Positions 1 through 11,364 of a stretch of 64,000 nucleotides of DNA are shown here, in pieces. Source of the DNA: Scalesia atractyloides (Eukaryota > Streptophyta > Magnoliopsida > Asterales > Asteraceae); assembly GCA_947069175.1 (NCBI GenBank), contig CAMTDV010000017.1:54383137-54447136 (forward strand). The letters run 5' to 3'. The notes under the pieces are model-generated. The model saw nothing but the letters and a program-made list of their open reading frames with translations. It was not told the origin of the DNA and made no database searches. The translations under genes were made by a program, and so were the position numbers. Each line of letters starts with the position of its first letter. The stretch's first letter is position 1.

Positions 1-1437
1 CAAAACCAATGGTTTATTTGATATGAACATTTATGTAGTTATGTTTATCGCATACATTCAAGCCTTGGGACTGTCGGATAAACCCTTATCAAGTCAAAGG
101 TTTATCAAAAATGTATTTGGATTCTGCCATTCCCTACTTCCAAACAAACCTAGGAAGCGGAGTACGGGATTTGTCAAGTCCTATGTTACCATTACATATT
201 ACCGGGCGGCATGATTAATGTTAATGAATGTATTATGTCCCGTTAAACAAACCGAATGTCATAGTCAATATAAGCAATGTCGTGAAAATTGTCTTTAAAC
301 CATGTAATAAGTATGGTAAGTCAACATACGAAGTAGAAATGTCCATAAAATCGATTGTGCTAGCATGCCCAGTCAACATACATAGCAAAATGAATGTAAA
401 TCAATGTGCTCATATGCTAAGTCAACGTATGCCGCAAAAGATGTCTTTGAAATCAATGTGCTAGCATGCTCAGTCAACATACATAGCAAAACATAATTGA
501 AATCATGTACTATATATGTACTAGATGAACATAACAAGTATATGTCATGAAAGCGTGAAAACATGAAAGTATCGAGTCGGCACATGTGTTTCACCCCAAA
601 TTATTTGAAAAAAATATAAAAGAGGGGTCTATGTACTCACTTGGGATTGCAAAAGTATCCTTGTTCAAGAAAAATAATAAAGCGCAAAAGTACGAGGAAT
701 CAAATGGTTCCTAAGATCGGATAACTATGTTATAAGTCGGGACTTTAATTGGCAGATTGACTAGAATGATGTCTTATAAATCAAATGAGTGTTGGAACTC
801 ATATGATTTAATAAACTCAACATTCTGATTTGGAAGTGATCCTAAGTGCTTTTGACCCGTAATGACCCTTTAAGGTAGTTTACGCTACTTTAACGTGCCA
901 TTTGCGTAAATGCGTGATCAGTTGGTTAAACATATCCTATGATAAGTCTTAAATGCCCAAACATGTTTAATAATGTTGTAATATCAGTTTATATGTTAAA
1001 AGTTTAGTCTCATATGCTTAAAATGAATTTATGTGCAAAAAGGGCATTTTGGTCATTATAAAGGGCATAATAACGACCTATCATAATACTAACCAAAAGA
1101 CGTGACCATAAGGTATAATCCTCAGAGGGTTATTCCTTATACTACTATGTTTTTGCCATACCGAAGCCCTCAAAACTTATTTCTAAGTTATATAAATGGT
1201 ATTTAGGGTATTTTTAGCTTATGCCATTGATCCAGAGTGTATGTCGCGTTAAACTTATTACGTTTGCGTAACGGTTTGCGATTTAACTTCCAGAAGTGAT
1301 TTGAAAGGTCGAATTTGAACAAGGATTGAAAATATGAAATGTCGTAAGTCTTAAAATAAATCTTGGAATAAAACTCAATATTATAAAATTACAAAATCGT
1401 TCGGGATAATACGATGATTAAAATACATTGATGTCAC
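1..1437 (-). repeat. Fragment of a gypsy LTR (E/G subfamily), inverted, with internal deletion
   Basis: This piece reads as the minus-strand LTR seen complete at 58716-62223 (G). It carries the same repeated 'gctcagtcaacatacatag' modules near 300-500, the 'gtgtttcacccc' block near 590, and ends with the LTR terminus gatgtca at 1430-1436. The left end runs off the window. About 1.2 kb is missing at roughly 1150, where sequence matching G near 60735 jumps to sequence matching G near 61935, so the promoter part is lost. No coding sequence is seen. Homology to G was judged by eye. Confidence 0.8.
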
Positions 1438-2368
1438 TCTTTTAGCTCAAACAGCTAAAAGAAATGAACAAGACTAGAAGAAGGTACTTACTTGTGTTGT
1501 AGCACCCTCAAGAGCTTAGGTAGGAGGCCTCTAAAGGGAAGCAAACTCCACTTAGAGTAGATTTAGAGAAAGGAAAGAATTGATCAAGGAAATGAGGTGA
1601 AAATGGCTAGCTGTTTAAACTTGAAACAAGATCACAAGATCATGCCAAGTGTATAATGAGGTGTTGAAACCATAGGAAGTGTGGCAAGATCAAGTGATTA
1701 GTGTCCAAGGAAGTAAACATGAAGCTACCACCTTTCTGCTGATCTGGGACCTCTTACAGACCGTAAGAGGTTTGCCTTATGGTCCGTAAGGCCTTGGTCT
1801 TGGGCAAGCTTTTGAAAATTGGTGGAAATGGCCCCTGGACTTGTTTTGTCGCGTTTTAGCACTTCTAGCATCCGTTAACCTCATTTCTAGGCTCCATAAG
1901 GATGAATAAGCATAAGAAACTTGAAATATGTCCAAAAAAATATCGGATGTCGGTTCGTTTGGTTGTACGGTTGTGGTTTTTGGTTAATTACGACGAACGC
2001 CTTAATTAACGCGTAAACGACCGTAATTGCGTAACGAAAGATGTTTTTGCATTCAATCATTACAATGCAAGATTTTAATGATGGAAAAAATATTTGGATG
2101 TACGTACGTGTTCCGTATTAAGAAATACACGAATTGGCGTACTTTCACAGATTTTGCAAAATCGTCCATATGATCGAATTGGCTTGTTTTTGACATACCA
2201 AACCCTTTAAAACTTATTTCTAAGTTATGTAAAGGATATTTAGGGTATTTTTAGCTTATGTCCTTGTCCCGGTGTGTACGTTACGTTAAACGGATTACGT
2301 TTATTAGTTATCGAAAAGCCTTCAAAGAAAAAGTTTTGAAAGCCCGAAATTTTGGCACAAGGGTTACA
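1438..2368 (-). repeat. Inverted fragment of an H-type gypsy LTR
   Basis: The stretch is the reverse complement of the first ~930 bases of the H LTR (4999-5930). It includes the splice-like 'acttacttgtgttgtagcac' block, the paired ACGG(A/T)CCGT dyads at 1750-1792, and the LTR start, read in reverse as gggttaca at 2361-2368. It abuts the leader of a plus-strand gag directly, with no polypurine tract between them. It is therefore an inserted or rearranged fragment and not the 3' LTR of a minus-strand element. Confidence 0.75.
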
Positions 2369-2440
2369 TTATGGTGTTTAAATTTATAACAATTCTACGA
2401 GATCTAACTTATTTTGTTTTCATTATAGCTACTCTTCAAG

Positions 2441-3540
2441 ATGCCTCCTCACCGTGACGCCAGTTGGAACACTGAAATGGCAGCATTGATAGCTCAACAT
2501 TTAGCTGCTGTACTCCCAGACATTGTGACCCAGATTAATCAAAACTAAAACAATAACAACAACAAAAATGTTCCTACGCCATGTAACTACTAACAATTCA
2601 ACTCGGCTAAACCACTAAAGTTTAATGGGTCTGAAGGAGCAACTAGACTCCTACAATGGTTTGAGAGTAAGAAAGCACATTCTGCCATGTTCAGTGTTCT
2701 AGCGAGCATAAGGTAGAGTTCGCCTCGAGTGTTTTCGAAAATAGAGCACTCACTTGGTGGAACGGTATTATGGGACAGAGGTGCAGAAGTAGCTATGGTA
2801 CAAACGTTGGAAGAATTCAGGAATCTTATGATGAAAGAATTATGTCCACGACACGAAATAAGGCTACTTGAAACCGAATTCTATCACCTTAAACAAGATA
2901 GCAGTGAAAACCATGCTTATACAGATCGGTTTGAGGATTTGAGCCTGCTCTACCCCACTATGGTAACACCTTTGGATCGGGCCATTAAGAAATACATTGA
3001 CGACCTACCTGATCCGATCCAAGACATGTCACTGGTAGCAAACCTGCAATGCTTAGGGAGGCTAAGGAATTAGCCGCTACCCTAACTGACTCCCAAGTTA
3101 GAAAAGGGAAACTATTTCGAAAGGGAGACAAGAAACGAACTACACAAGAAACAAAGGGTGAACCTTCTGATATTCTAAGAAGCGTAAGACTTCAAAGAAT
3201 TTTACGATTGCTGCACCAATCCCACTCAATTCAGTACCCGTTAGGGGGACTTATCATGGGAAACATCCTCGGTGCAACAGTTGCAACAATCACCACCCAA
3301 CAAATTCTCCATGCCGCCAGTGTACAATTTGTGGTTTTCATGGACATTTAGCTACAACATGTCGCATCCAAAACAAAGCTGCCCCTACTCAAGCACGCTC
3401 TCGCTATCCAGCTGGAGTATGTTTCAATTGTGGTGATTTAAATCATTTCAAGCGAAACTACCCTAAGCTTGCTAATGCTAATGGACGAATGTACAATGTC
3501 AATAAGGTTCAAGCTGATGATCAAGCACTCATGATCATTT
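2441..3540 (+). pseudogene. Degenerate Gag of element H (Ty3/gypsy, Tekay-like)
   Basis: Gag forms the particle around the retroelement RNA. The start is the ATG at 2441, where the N-terminus (MPPHRDASWN, then AALIAQHLAAVLPDI) matches the Gag start of B at 11941. Stops occur at 2546-2548 and again within the next 60 codons, and the frame shifts near 3050. The middle part (2729-3073) holds the capsid-like stretch with LKQDSSENHAYTDRF. Two zinc knuckles follow at about 3320-3360 and 3420-3465. The first is intact CX2CX4HX4C and the second has its last Cys replaced by Tyr. No protease, RT or integrase follows, which is unusual for this family. Confidence 0.8.
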
Positions 3541-4986
3541 GAACCTTTACGTTTTCTTTTTGTTATCCAAGAACTATGAACAATATTTCAATAATATTTG
3601 TAATGACAATATAAATTTCAAGAAGTTTTTCTTCATTCTTGTCATTCGTATTTCAGTTACAAATTCCAATATGATTAAACTGTGTGTAATTACAACTATG
3701 TACCAATTTCGAGGATTCTATTCTTAATCGTTAGGAGCTAAATCTCGCAAGAATAACATATTATGATTTGCACACTAGTGCATTCACACAATCGCTGCAA
3801 AACAAACACTATAGATATTATGTGCCTATTACTACTTCTTTTGTTTTCATGTTATTTACATACATGGTTTGTTAATCTATTATGTATAGTACATGATTAC
3901 AAATACACTATTGTTTAGTATGTTGACTTAGCATACCTAGCACAAGATTTCAAAGCATTTGTTTTACATACTTACATTGTTTGTGGCAATCCATACTTAG
4001 CATATGATACATGCTATCTATATGGCTATTATGAAACATATATTTGTACTAGAATGAAATACCTGCTACTGATTTTGTTGAATGCAAAACAAGTAGTGTT
4101 AACATTTCCAGTATGAAACAATGTCGATTCAATAGATGTTGTGATATGATGATGCTTATTTGATCTTAGATGTTACTTCGACCTAATTATCTGTTTTCCT
4201 TTACTTAAAAAGAGGAGCTATGTGGACCATGTAACGAAACGCGTAACTATGGGTACGTGCACACTTAATTACGGGGATCGACACATGAGAATCATAGTAA
4301 GCCTTGTTAAGATGATGGCATAAAATCTAGAGTGATTAGGTAACGGGAAGGGTATGACGCAATCAGACCACGGTGGATACGCCGCTGGTACTTCCTATAT
4401 ATAAGTGTTCATATTGTGTTATTCTTCAGAATGTTACCAGGATCGCTTGAAGGTTTTATGTTATCTTGGACCATTATGTGATTATGTGATTATTTGTTAG
4501 TTGTTTATTGAATGCAATGGACAAGACGAGTACATTCATTAACTCTATTCGAGCAGACCGAGAGTATATTATGGTGTTAAAGGTGACGATCTTGATGCCA
4601 AAGGTATGTTAGCCCGTCTCCTATGCATGAGATGCTCATGGTACATGGGGTGTACCTCGTGGGACGTTAGAAACCGTGTACGTATGGCTAGGCTTGAATG
4701 TACACCCCTTTGTTTGCTATGGAATTACACTAAGTGCCTAAAGTATAACATAGTGCCATACAAAAAAATTTATACACTCGACGACGCTTTATAGATTCAA
4801 AAGTTCTAAAGGTTTGTATACCTTGAAGATACTTTGAATATCTTTGTTTACCCTTTGAATCCCCCAAACATTCCCAACACCAAATGATACTCTACATCTT
4901 TGGAATCTCGAGCTTTGTTAGCTTTCAATTATTCCAAAGACGCTCTACGGTCTCCTTCGAATAAAATTCGGGACAAAATTTCCTAA
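3541..4986 (+). other. Non-coding part of H where pol would be expected
   Basis: In a complete relative (B) Gag is followed by ~3.2 kb of pol. Here none of the pol motifs is found on either strand. The sequence is AT-rich and partly LTR-like: a 'gtatgttgacttagcatacctagca' block near 3920, a diverged copy of the shared LTR hairpin at 4360-4416 (with 'ggtggatacgccgctggtac'), and a block near 4530 that resembles B's LTR near 18860. The last ~60 bases match the tail of the gypsy internal region (cgggacaaaatttcctaaag). It is probably an old recombination product that replaced pol with LTR sequence. Confidence 0.6.
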
Positions 4987-4998
4987 AGTAGGGGAGAC
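4987..4998 (+). other. Polypurine tract of H
   Basis: The sequence agtaggggagac directly precedes the LTR start TGTAACCC. It is the same tract as in B (16377-16388) and, inverted, in F (62753-62764). It would prime plus-strand DNA synthesis. Confidence 0.85.
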
Positions 4999-5545
4999 TG
5001 TAACCCTTATGCCAAAATTTCGGGCTTTTAAAAATTTTTTCTCTGAAGGCTTTCAGATAACTGATACTTGAACATAACCCATTAAACATACCCTAAAATA
5101 TCCTTTACATAACTTAGAAATAAGTTTTGAAGGGTTTGGTATGTCAAAAACAAGCCTATTCGATCACAGGGACTATTTTGCAAAATCTGTGAAAGTACAT
5201 CGATTCACGTATTTCGTAATACGGAACATGTACGTACATCCAAATATTTTATCCATCATTAAAATCTTGCATTTTAATGATTGGAATGCAAAAATATCTT
5301 TCGTTACACAATTGCGGTCGTTTACGCGTTAATTAAGGCATTCGTCGTAATTAACCGAAAACCACAACCGTACAACCAAACGAACCGACATCCGAAACAT
5401 TTTTGGACATATTTAAAGTTCCCTATGCTTATTCATCCTTATGGAGCCTAGAAATGAGGTTAACGGATATTAGAAGTGCCAAAACGCGACAAAACAAGTC
5501 CAGGGGCCGTTTCTGCCAATTTTCAAAAGCTTGCCCCAGACCAAT

Positions 5546-5588
5546 GCCTTACGGACCGTAAGGCAAACCTCTTACGGTCCGTAAGAGG
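5546..5588. promoter_or_regulatory. Two adjacent perfect ACGG(A/T)CCGT palindromes in the H LTR
   Basis: GCCTTACGG-A-CCGTAAGGC (5546-5564) and CCTCTTACGG-T-CCGTAAGAGG (5568-5588) are perfect inverted repeats about 160 bases upstream of the LTR TATA box. Related dyads occupy the same place in other LTRs here: 1750-1792, 48442-48482, 56904-56945 and 61498-61538. The position suggests a protein-binding site or cruciform in the LTR promoter. The function is inferred. Confidence 0.6.
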
Positions 5589-5749
5589 TCCCGAGATCAG
5601 CAGAAAGGTGGCAGCTTCATGTTTACTTCCTTGGACACTAATCACTTGATCTTGCCACACTTCCTCTGGTTGCAACACCTCATTATACACTTGTTTTGAT
5701 CCTACAACACCCCCTAACCCTTGGCATGATCTTGTGATCTTGTTTCAAG

Positions 5750-5757
5750 TATAAATA
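5750..5757 (+). promoter_or_regulatory. TATA box of the H LTR promoter
   Basis: TATAAATA is followed by gcc and a pyrimidine-rich leader (gctcaattctttcctttc), the same arrangement as in B's LTR at 17283. Transcription would start about 30 bases downstream, close to 5785. Confidence 0.65.
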
Positions 5758-7220
5758 GCCACCATTATTCATACTTTCAACTTGCTCAATTCTTTCCTTT
5801 CTCTATAATCTGCTCTAAGTGGAGTTTGCTTCCCTTTGGAGGCCTCCTACCTAGCTTTGAGGGTGCTACAACACAAGTAAGTGCCTTCTTCTAGTCTTGT
5901 TCATTTCTTTTAGCTATTTGAGCTAAAAGTCAAACAGTTTGACTTTCTGTTTGACTTTCGGTTCTGACCATAATTGGTCAAAGCAAAGTTAAATTGAACT
6001 TTGCAACGTGATTGTAATCACAATGGTTATGGTCCATGGCGATCATGCCTACTGATTACCACGTTTACTAGTCGAGGTGACGAGTCAAAGTTTCGGTCAA
6101 TAATGCGCATTATATGATGGAACTATTTTCGGGGATCAAAACACTTTGTTTTATATCAAAAAAAATTTATAACTTAGTTAGACATGTTTAGGCATGTCAA
6201 ACTCGTCACTTTTAGTTTAGTGCCTATTTAGGGTCGTAAGTCAAGCGGTCTTGACCACCGCTTTGACTTTCGAATCCGACCCGTTTGGTCGATCTTAGGA
6301 TCCGACCATACACATATTAGTGACCATAGTTATATAGAGAATAACCCTCTGAGGTTATACCTTATGGTCACGTCGTTTGGATTGTGTTATGTTAAGTCGT
6401 CTATTATGCCTTTATGAATGACCAAAATGCCATTTTTGACCTATATAACCAACTTTTTGACCTATATACTGATGTTGCAACTTTATTAAACTTATTTTGG
6501 CATATAAGACTTATCATAAGACTAGTTTGACAAACCAAATGTGTTTTTATGCAAATGACACGTTAAAGTAGCGGAAACTACCTTAACAGGTCATAACGGG
6601 TCAAAAGCATTTAGGATTCATTCCAAATTAGAATGTTAAGTCTATAAAACCATTTCATATGAGTTCCAACACTCGTTTGGTTTATAAGACTTCATTCTAT
6701 CCGATCTCTTGTTTTCAAGTTTCAACACTAACACATAGTATCCGATACGCTAGGAACCATTTCAACTTTGAACTCTTGATCCATTGAGCCTTGTTATATC
6801 ATTTGTACAAGACCTATACGCAATCCCATGTGAGTACATAGCTCCCCTCTTTTATGTTTTCAAATGTTTTAGGGTGATTCATATGTGTAACCGAATTTTC
6901 TCAAATGTATGGCATGTATGTGCTTACTAAGTTCTTTTTGTGTATTATTCCTATTATGCAAACACGAAAATTGATGAGATCCTTGTAGAATCTTTCTATC
7001 TTTGTAGTTAGATTTGTAAGAAGTACTTTACAAGATGATGGTTATTGTTTATGTGTAGAGATTTGTTGGTGATTTAGATAACGAAACTAGAGTAATATAA
7101 TAAGGACATGGTGGATACGCCGCTGGTACTTCCTATATATAAGTGTGCTTATTGTATTACCCTTCGTAGCCTTATCCGAATCAGCATTAGGATTTAGGAT
7201 TTTGTGATTCAATGAGACAA

Positions 7221-7625
7221 GACAAGTGACTAAACCAAAATCCTTATAGTATCTATCTATCTTCATAGTTAGATCCTTGTAGGATGTTTAAAGTACTAAT
7301 TGGTAGTCCTTAATTGGATTCTAATGTGTACTTTGATGCGTATTTGACAAGACAATGTGACAAGACAAGTGACTAAACAAAAATCACTAATGCATCTACC
7401 TATCTTTATAGTTAGATACTCGTGGGATGTTTAAAGTACTAATTGGTAGTCCTTAATTGGATTCTTTGTACTTTAATGCATATTTGAAGAGGAAAGTGAC
7501 TAAACAAAATCACTAATGCATTTATCTATCTTCATAGTTAGATACACGTGGGATGTTTAAGGTACTAATTGGTAGTCCTTTATTGGATTCTTAGTGTACT
7601 TTAATGCGTATGTGACAAGACGATG
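7221..7625. repeat. Tandem repeat, three units of ~127-143 bp, in the H LTR
   Basis: Units start near 7221, 7364 and 7491. Each holds 'gtgactaaac', a 'ctatctt(c/t)atagttagat' block, 'ggatgttta' and 'gtactaattggtagtcctt'. Units differ by substitutions and small indels, so the array is not very recent. No equivalent is seen in the B, E or G LTRs. Confidence 0.8.
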
Positions 7626-7693
7626 TGACGAGATGATGATTATGTGGTTATTGTGATTAGTTGTGACTTAGATAACGAAACGAGTGTAATACC

Positions 7694-7746
7694 ATAAGAA
7701 CATTGTGGATATGCCTCTGGTACTTCCTATATGTAAGTGTTCTTAT
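7694..7746. promoter_or_regulatory. Shared LTR hairpin, co-varied copy (second in H)
   Basis: ATAAGAACA (7694-7702) pairs with TGTTCTTAT (7738-7746) around a conserved 35-base loop containing tggtacttcctatatgtaag. Most other copies have ATAAAAGCA/TGCTTTTAT, so two base pairs changed together here. A further copy in the same LTR lies at 7099-7153, with one mismatch. Confidence 0.65.
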
Positions 7747-8501
7747 TGTATTACTCTTGTAGCGTTATCCGAATCACATTAGGATTTTGTGTTCGATTGT
7801 TTCAAAGTACAATATCCAAATCCTTGTAAAACTCTTTCATATATTTATATGTTAGATTTTTAGAAGGATAACCAAAGTATTATTTTAAATCATTGATTTG
7901 TTTTCTGATAATACTCACACGAGTTACGAAAAATTTCAGTAATGTTGTTTTTAATCCTTGATTGGATTTCTAATAACATACTCGCAAGTTTTATGACCGA
8001 ATTCTAGGCGATTACAATGAACAAAGTCCAATTTTCAATGGCATAAAAATTACTTAGTATTAATCATGTTGCCATATACAAAACTATTTTCGTCAGAAGT
8101 TTCATACTCAAGTTAATGTATTGCAATACTAAATCTTTTTGCCATTCCTTGGCTTCAAAGAGTCCATTTTAAATAGACGACTCTCGTAGTTGTTAAAGTG
8201 TTGCAAAACTAATCTTTTTGCCAATAATTTGGCCAACGAAACTATGTACTCGCCAACATTGTTTGTTGATGTTTCTTTTTCACATATGTTTCAGGTTTCG
8301 ATTATTCAAGAATGCTGCACATAGGAATGCATCCGGGCTTTAAACTTCTTTAATCAAAAGACAACTTCACGTATTCTTGGTATTGTAAAACAATGTTAAC
8401 AATAATGAAACAGTTTAGTACCAGTAGTTGTGAGCAATTTGTAACGTGACTCCCCGATATTTCCGCCGCGTCTTGTTGTATTACGCCATTGGGGTGTTAC
8501 A

Positions 8502-9386
8502 AATCCTAAGATATGTTTTACAATAAAAGCAATGGTTTCTAAGACATAAGTTTTGGATTTAAACAAAACCTTTGTTTATTCAAAGACATTGTTTTATAAA
8601 CGACATTTTGGTTATACAAAGATATTGGTTTATACATGACAAGTTGGTTTACACAAAGACATTCGGTTTGTACATGGCATTGGTTTACACATGACATTGT
8701 TTTAAACAGGACATTTCATTGGTTGGTTTATGGTGAGTTATTTACATAAGGAGACGTATGTAATATGATAAAAGCATGGTGGATACGCCGATGGTTCTAC
8801 CTATATATAAGTGCTTTTATTATACTATATATCGTAGCGCTATCTAAACCACTTCGAACAAAGACAAGACATGACACCTTTTACACAAAACACGACATCT
8901 TTTAAACAAGACATATTATATCATATACAAGTTACTCTCGTTTGGTTATTTACTTAACCCTGCATCATTTCTTTTATATCAATCGATTTTCATATGATTC
9001 TATAAAAAACAAAACTTCTTTTGAAGGATTCATGGATTACTTTTTAGTTTAACAATTCTTCTATCATTCAAAGCCATGAAACTTCAACACAAAACCAATG
9101 TTACTCACAGACATTTTTATGCTGACGTAATTATTTCACATATGTTTCAGGAGCGAATGTTTGAGGTTGATCATGCTACACATAGTACGAACTTGGGTTT
9201 TAGTGACTTAAAAGCATGAAAGACATTTTAATTTATGCTATGTTTTATGTTTAAATTCGAGACAATGTAAACAATTCTATCAATAATACAAAACTTTAAT
9301 TACCATGGTTGTGAAACGATAGTTCTGTTACGTGACTCCTTGACGTTTCCACCGCGGTTTGTTGTTTTACGTGGTCGGGTGTGACA
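8502..9386 (+). repeat. 3'-terminal 885 bp of a B-type gypsy LTR
   Basis: The sequence resumes B-type LTR after H, matching 19054 onward in B's 3' LTR, and ends in GGGTGTGACA at 9386. It contains a shared LTR hairpin at 8768-8820. The next base begins the F LTR copy at exactly the place where B's 3' LTR meets F sequence at 57706/57707. It is therefore probably the 3' LTR end of a duplicated B. Confidence 0.8.
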
Positions 9387-10757
9387 TCAGATAAGACACA
9401 TAAATCACATAATTTCACCCATTTTACTACTTTCTAAGCTTTATGTACAACATTCAAAGCTACCAAACTTATGACAAAACTTTATAACATAAAAACACAT
9501 CATATAACATTATTTTAATGTTCATACTCTGTTTTAACTAAATTTTATCATATCATTCCAAGTTCACTAACTTATGATCATTTATGAACTAGTAAACAAT
9601 AACCCATATGTACATATTCATATGTATACATACACGAAACATGCATACATCAAAGAATCAATTTTTCATACATTTCTTTTTAATCATATGAACTTTTATC
9701 AAAAACCATTTTTGATCATACATGCATTCACTTTTCAAAGGTAACATCATGCAAGAATTATCACAATCAAGTATCATCTTTCAATAAAAACATAATCTCT
9801 AACATATACATACATATGTATTCGGCCATGTGTATATATATATATATATATCAACACATATCACTAATTTTTATTTGATTAAAACCATTTTCTTGTTTAG
9901 AATTTCAAGTTTGTGAGAAATACAAGTATTTGAGAAACTTTCCATCATCATCCTCATCCAAAAGCAAGAACACTAACTTTAAAGTAATTTAAAACCTTCC
10001 AAGTATGTTAGTGGGTTTTGATGATTTCTTTAATGTTATGGAGCTTGCTTATCTTGGAAATCACTTGAAAAAACGCCTTTGGATCTTCAAACACCTTTGA
10101 AATCACCTTGGAATGAACTTGAATCTTCAAGAAATCATCGAAACTTGAAAATGGAAGAGAGAGGGAGGAGTGTGGACGGTTGGGTGTGAGAGAGAAAGTG
10201 AGTTTGAGTGTTCTTGAAATATGCATGTATGCATGAAAGGTGTATGGGTTATAGAACCTAGGTGAGACACTTGGCATAATGCAAGAAATGAGGCAACATG
10301 GTTGGCACATATGGCCGCCACCTACACCCCATACTCACACCTACATGCACCCATACTCACACCTACATGCATATGGATACATATATAATGCATATTAGCT
10401 AAATACAGGTATTTAACTGGCCACCGGGTATTTTATCTCGCCATAATATTGCTGAATAATATTTTATTTGCCTAGACCGACTGTGTTGTCTGTATTTCGT
10501 AGTATACACGCTGCACTGCGTAGTATGCGCTTAAATTCGTAAAATAAGGATTTTAAGCGTTTTGATAAATTTTTCCTCATGAATATGATTAAATAAAGTT
10601 TGGACTCGCCAACACTTCAAATACCATAAATTAACATCAATCACCGTGAATAATGTCATGAATGTAAGATAACGAAATACACGAATAAAACATAAAACTT
10701 TATTAAGTACGGAAATGATCGAAATTGTACAATGCTTTGAAAATTGCAAATGTTACA
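9387..10757 (-). repeat. F-type LTR, copy 1 (minus orientation)
   Basis: This matches 57707-58715 plus 62229-62752. The LTR start is at the right (reverse of aaatgttaca at 10757), followed by a remnant of the F polypurine tract (gtctcc). Compared with copy 2 it lacks the solo LTR G and two stretches of ~70 and ~130 bp whose edges carry short direct repeats. It has gained a 22-bp tandem duplication (ccatactcacacctacatgc, 10329-10372). A (TA)n run lies near 9835-9850. A minus-strand open frame (10008-10310) is interrupted differently in the other copy and is not called as a gene. Confidence 0.8.
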
Positions 10758-10763
10758 GTCTCC

Positions 10764-11345
10764 TATATGTAAGTGCTTTTATTATACTACATATCCAGCG
10801 CTATCTAAATCACTTCGAACAAAGACAAGACATGACATCTTTTACACAAAACACGCCATCTTTTACACAAGACATATTATATCGTATACAAGTTACTCTC
10901 ATTTTGTTATTTACTTAACCTTGCATCATTTCTTTTATATCAATTTTCATATGATTCTATAAAAAAGAAAACTTCTTTGCAAGGATTCATGGATTACTTT
11001 TTAGTTTAACAATTCTTCTATCATTCAAAGCCATGAAACTTCAACACAAAACCAATGTACCTCACATGCATTTTTATACTGACGTAATTATTTCACATAT
11101 GTTTCAGGAGCGAATGTTTGAGGTTGATCATGCTACACATAGAACGGACTTGGGCTTTAGTGACTTACAAGCATGAAAGACATTTTAATTTATGCTATGT
11201 TTTATGTTTAAATCCGATACAATGTAAACAATTCTATTCAATAATACAAAACTTTAATTACCATGGTTGTGAAACAATAGTTCTGTTACGTGACTCCCTG
11301 ACATTTCCGCCGTGATTTGTTGTTTTACGCGGTTGGGGTGTGACA
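10764..11345 (+). repeat. Truncated 5' LTR of B (last ~580 bp)
   Basis: It starts inside the shared LTR hairpin loop (tatatgtaagtgctttt, matching 19355 onward) and ends in ggggtgtgaca at 11345, directly before the primer-binding site. The left breakpoint joins an F polypurine tract to LTR sequence with only ~3 nt of microhomology (tcc). The TATA box and everything upstream are absent, so this LTR cannot drive B. Confidence 0.85.
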
Positions 11346-11352
11346 GAAAGAT

Positions 11353-11364
11353 TGGTATCAGAGC
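11353..11364 (+). other. Primer-binding site of B (tRNA-iMet)
   Basis: TGGTATCAGAGC, 7 bases after the LTR end, is complementary to the 3' end of plant initiator tRNA-Met. It is the start site of minus-strand DNA synthesis. Confidence 0.9.

Larger units (their letters stand above)
4999..8501 (+). repeat. 3' LTR of gypsy element H (3.5 kb)
   Basis: The LTR runs from TGTAACCC after the polypurine tract to GGGTGTTACA at 8501, giving matched TG...CA ends. It then passes into B-type LTR sequence beginning aatcc, so H inserted into a B-type LTR (uninterrupted there at 19051-19065). It contains paired dyads (5546-5588), a TATA box (5750), a three-unit tandem repeat (7221-7625), and two hairpins of the shared LTR type (7099-7153 and 7694-7746). 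No coding capacity is supported. Confidence 0.85.

Noticed and set aside
1438..2368. 3' LTR of a minus-strand element continuing rightward
   Set aside because: There is no polypurine tract to the right of 2368 and the gag that follows is on the plus strand, so this is a rearranged fragment.
9831..9850. (TA)n run as a functional site
   Set aside because: It is shorter in the second copy of the same LTR (near 58150), so it is an ordinary variable microsatellite.
10008..10310. Minus-strand ORF in the F LTR, repeated at 58348-58620
   Set aside because: It is repeated because the LTR is repeated. The reading frames diverge near their C-terminal ends and the text is low-complexity leader, so it is not supported as a gene.
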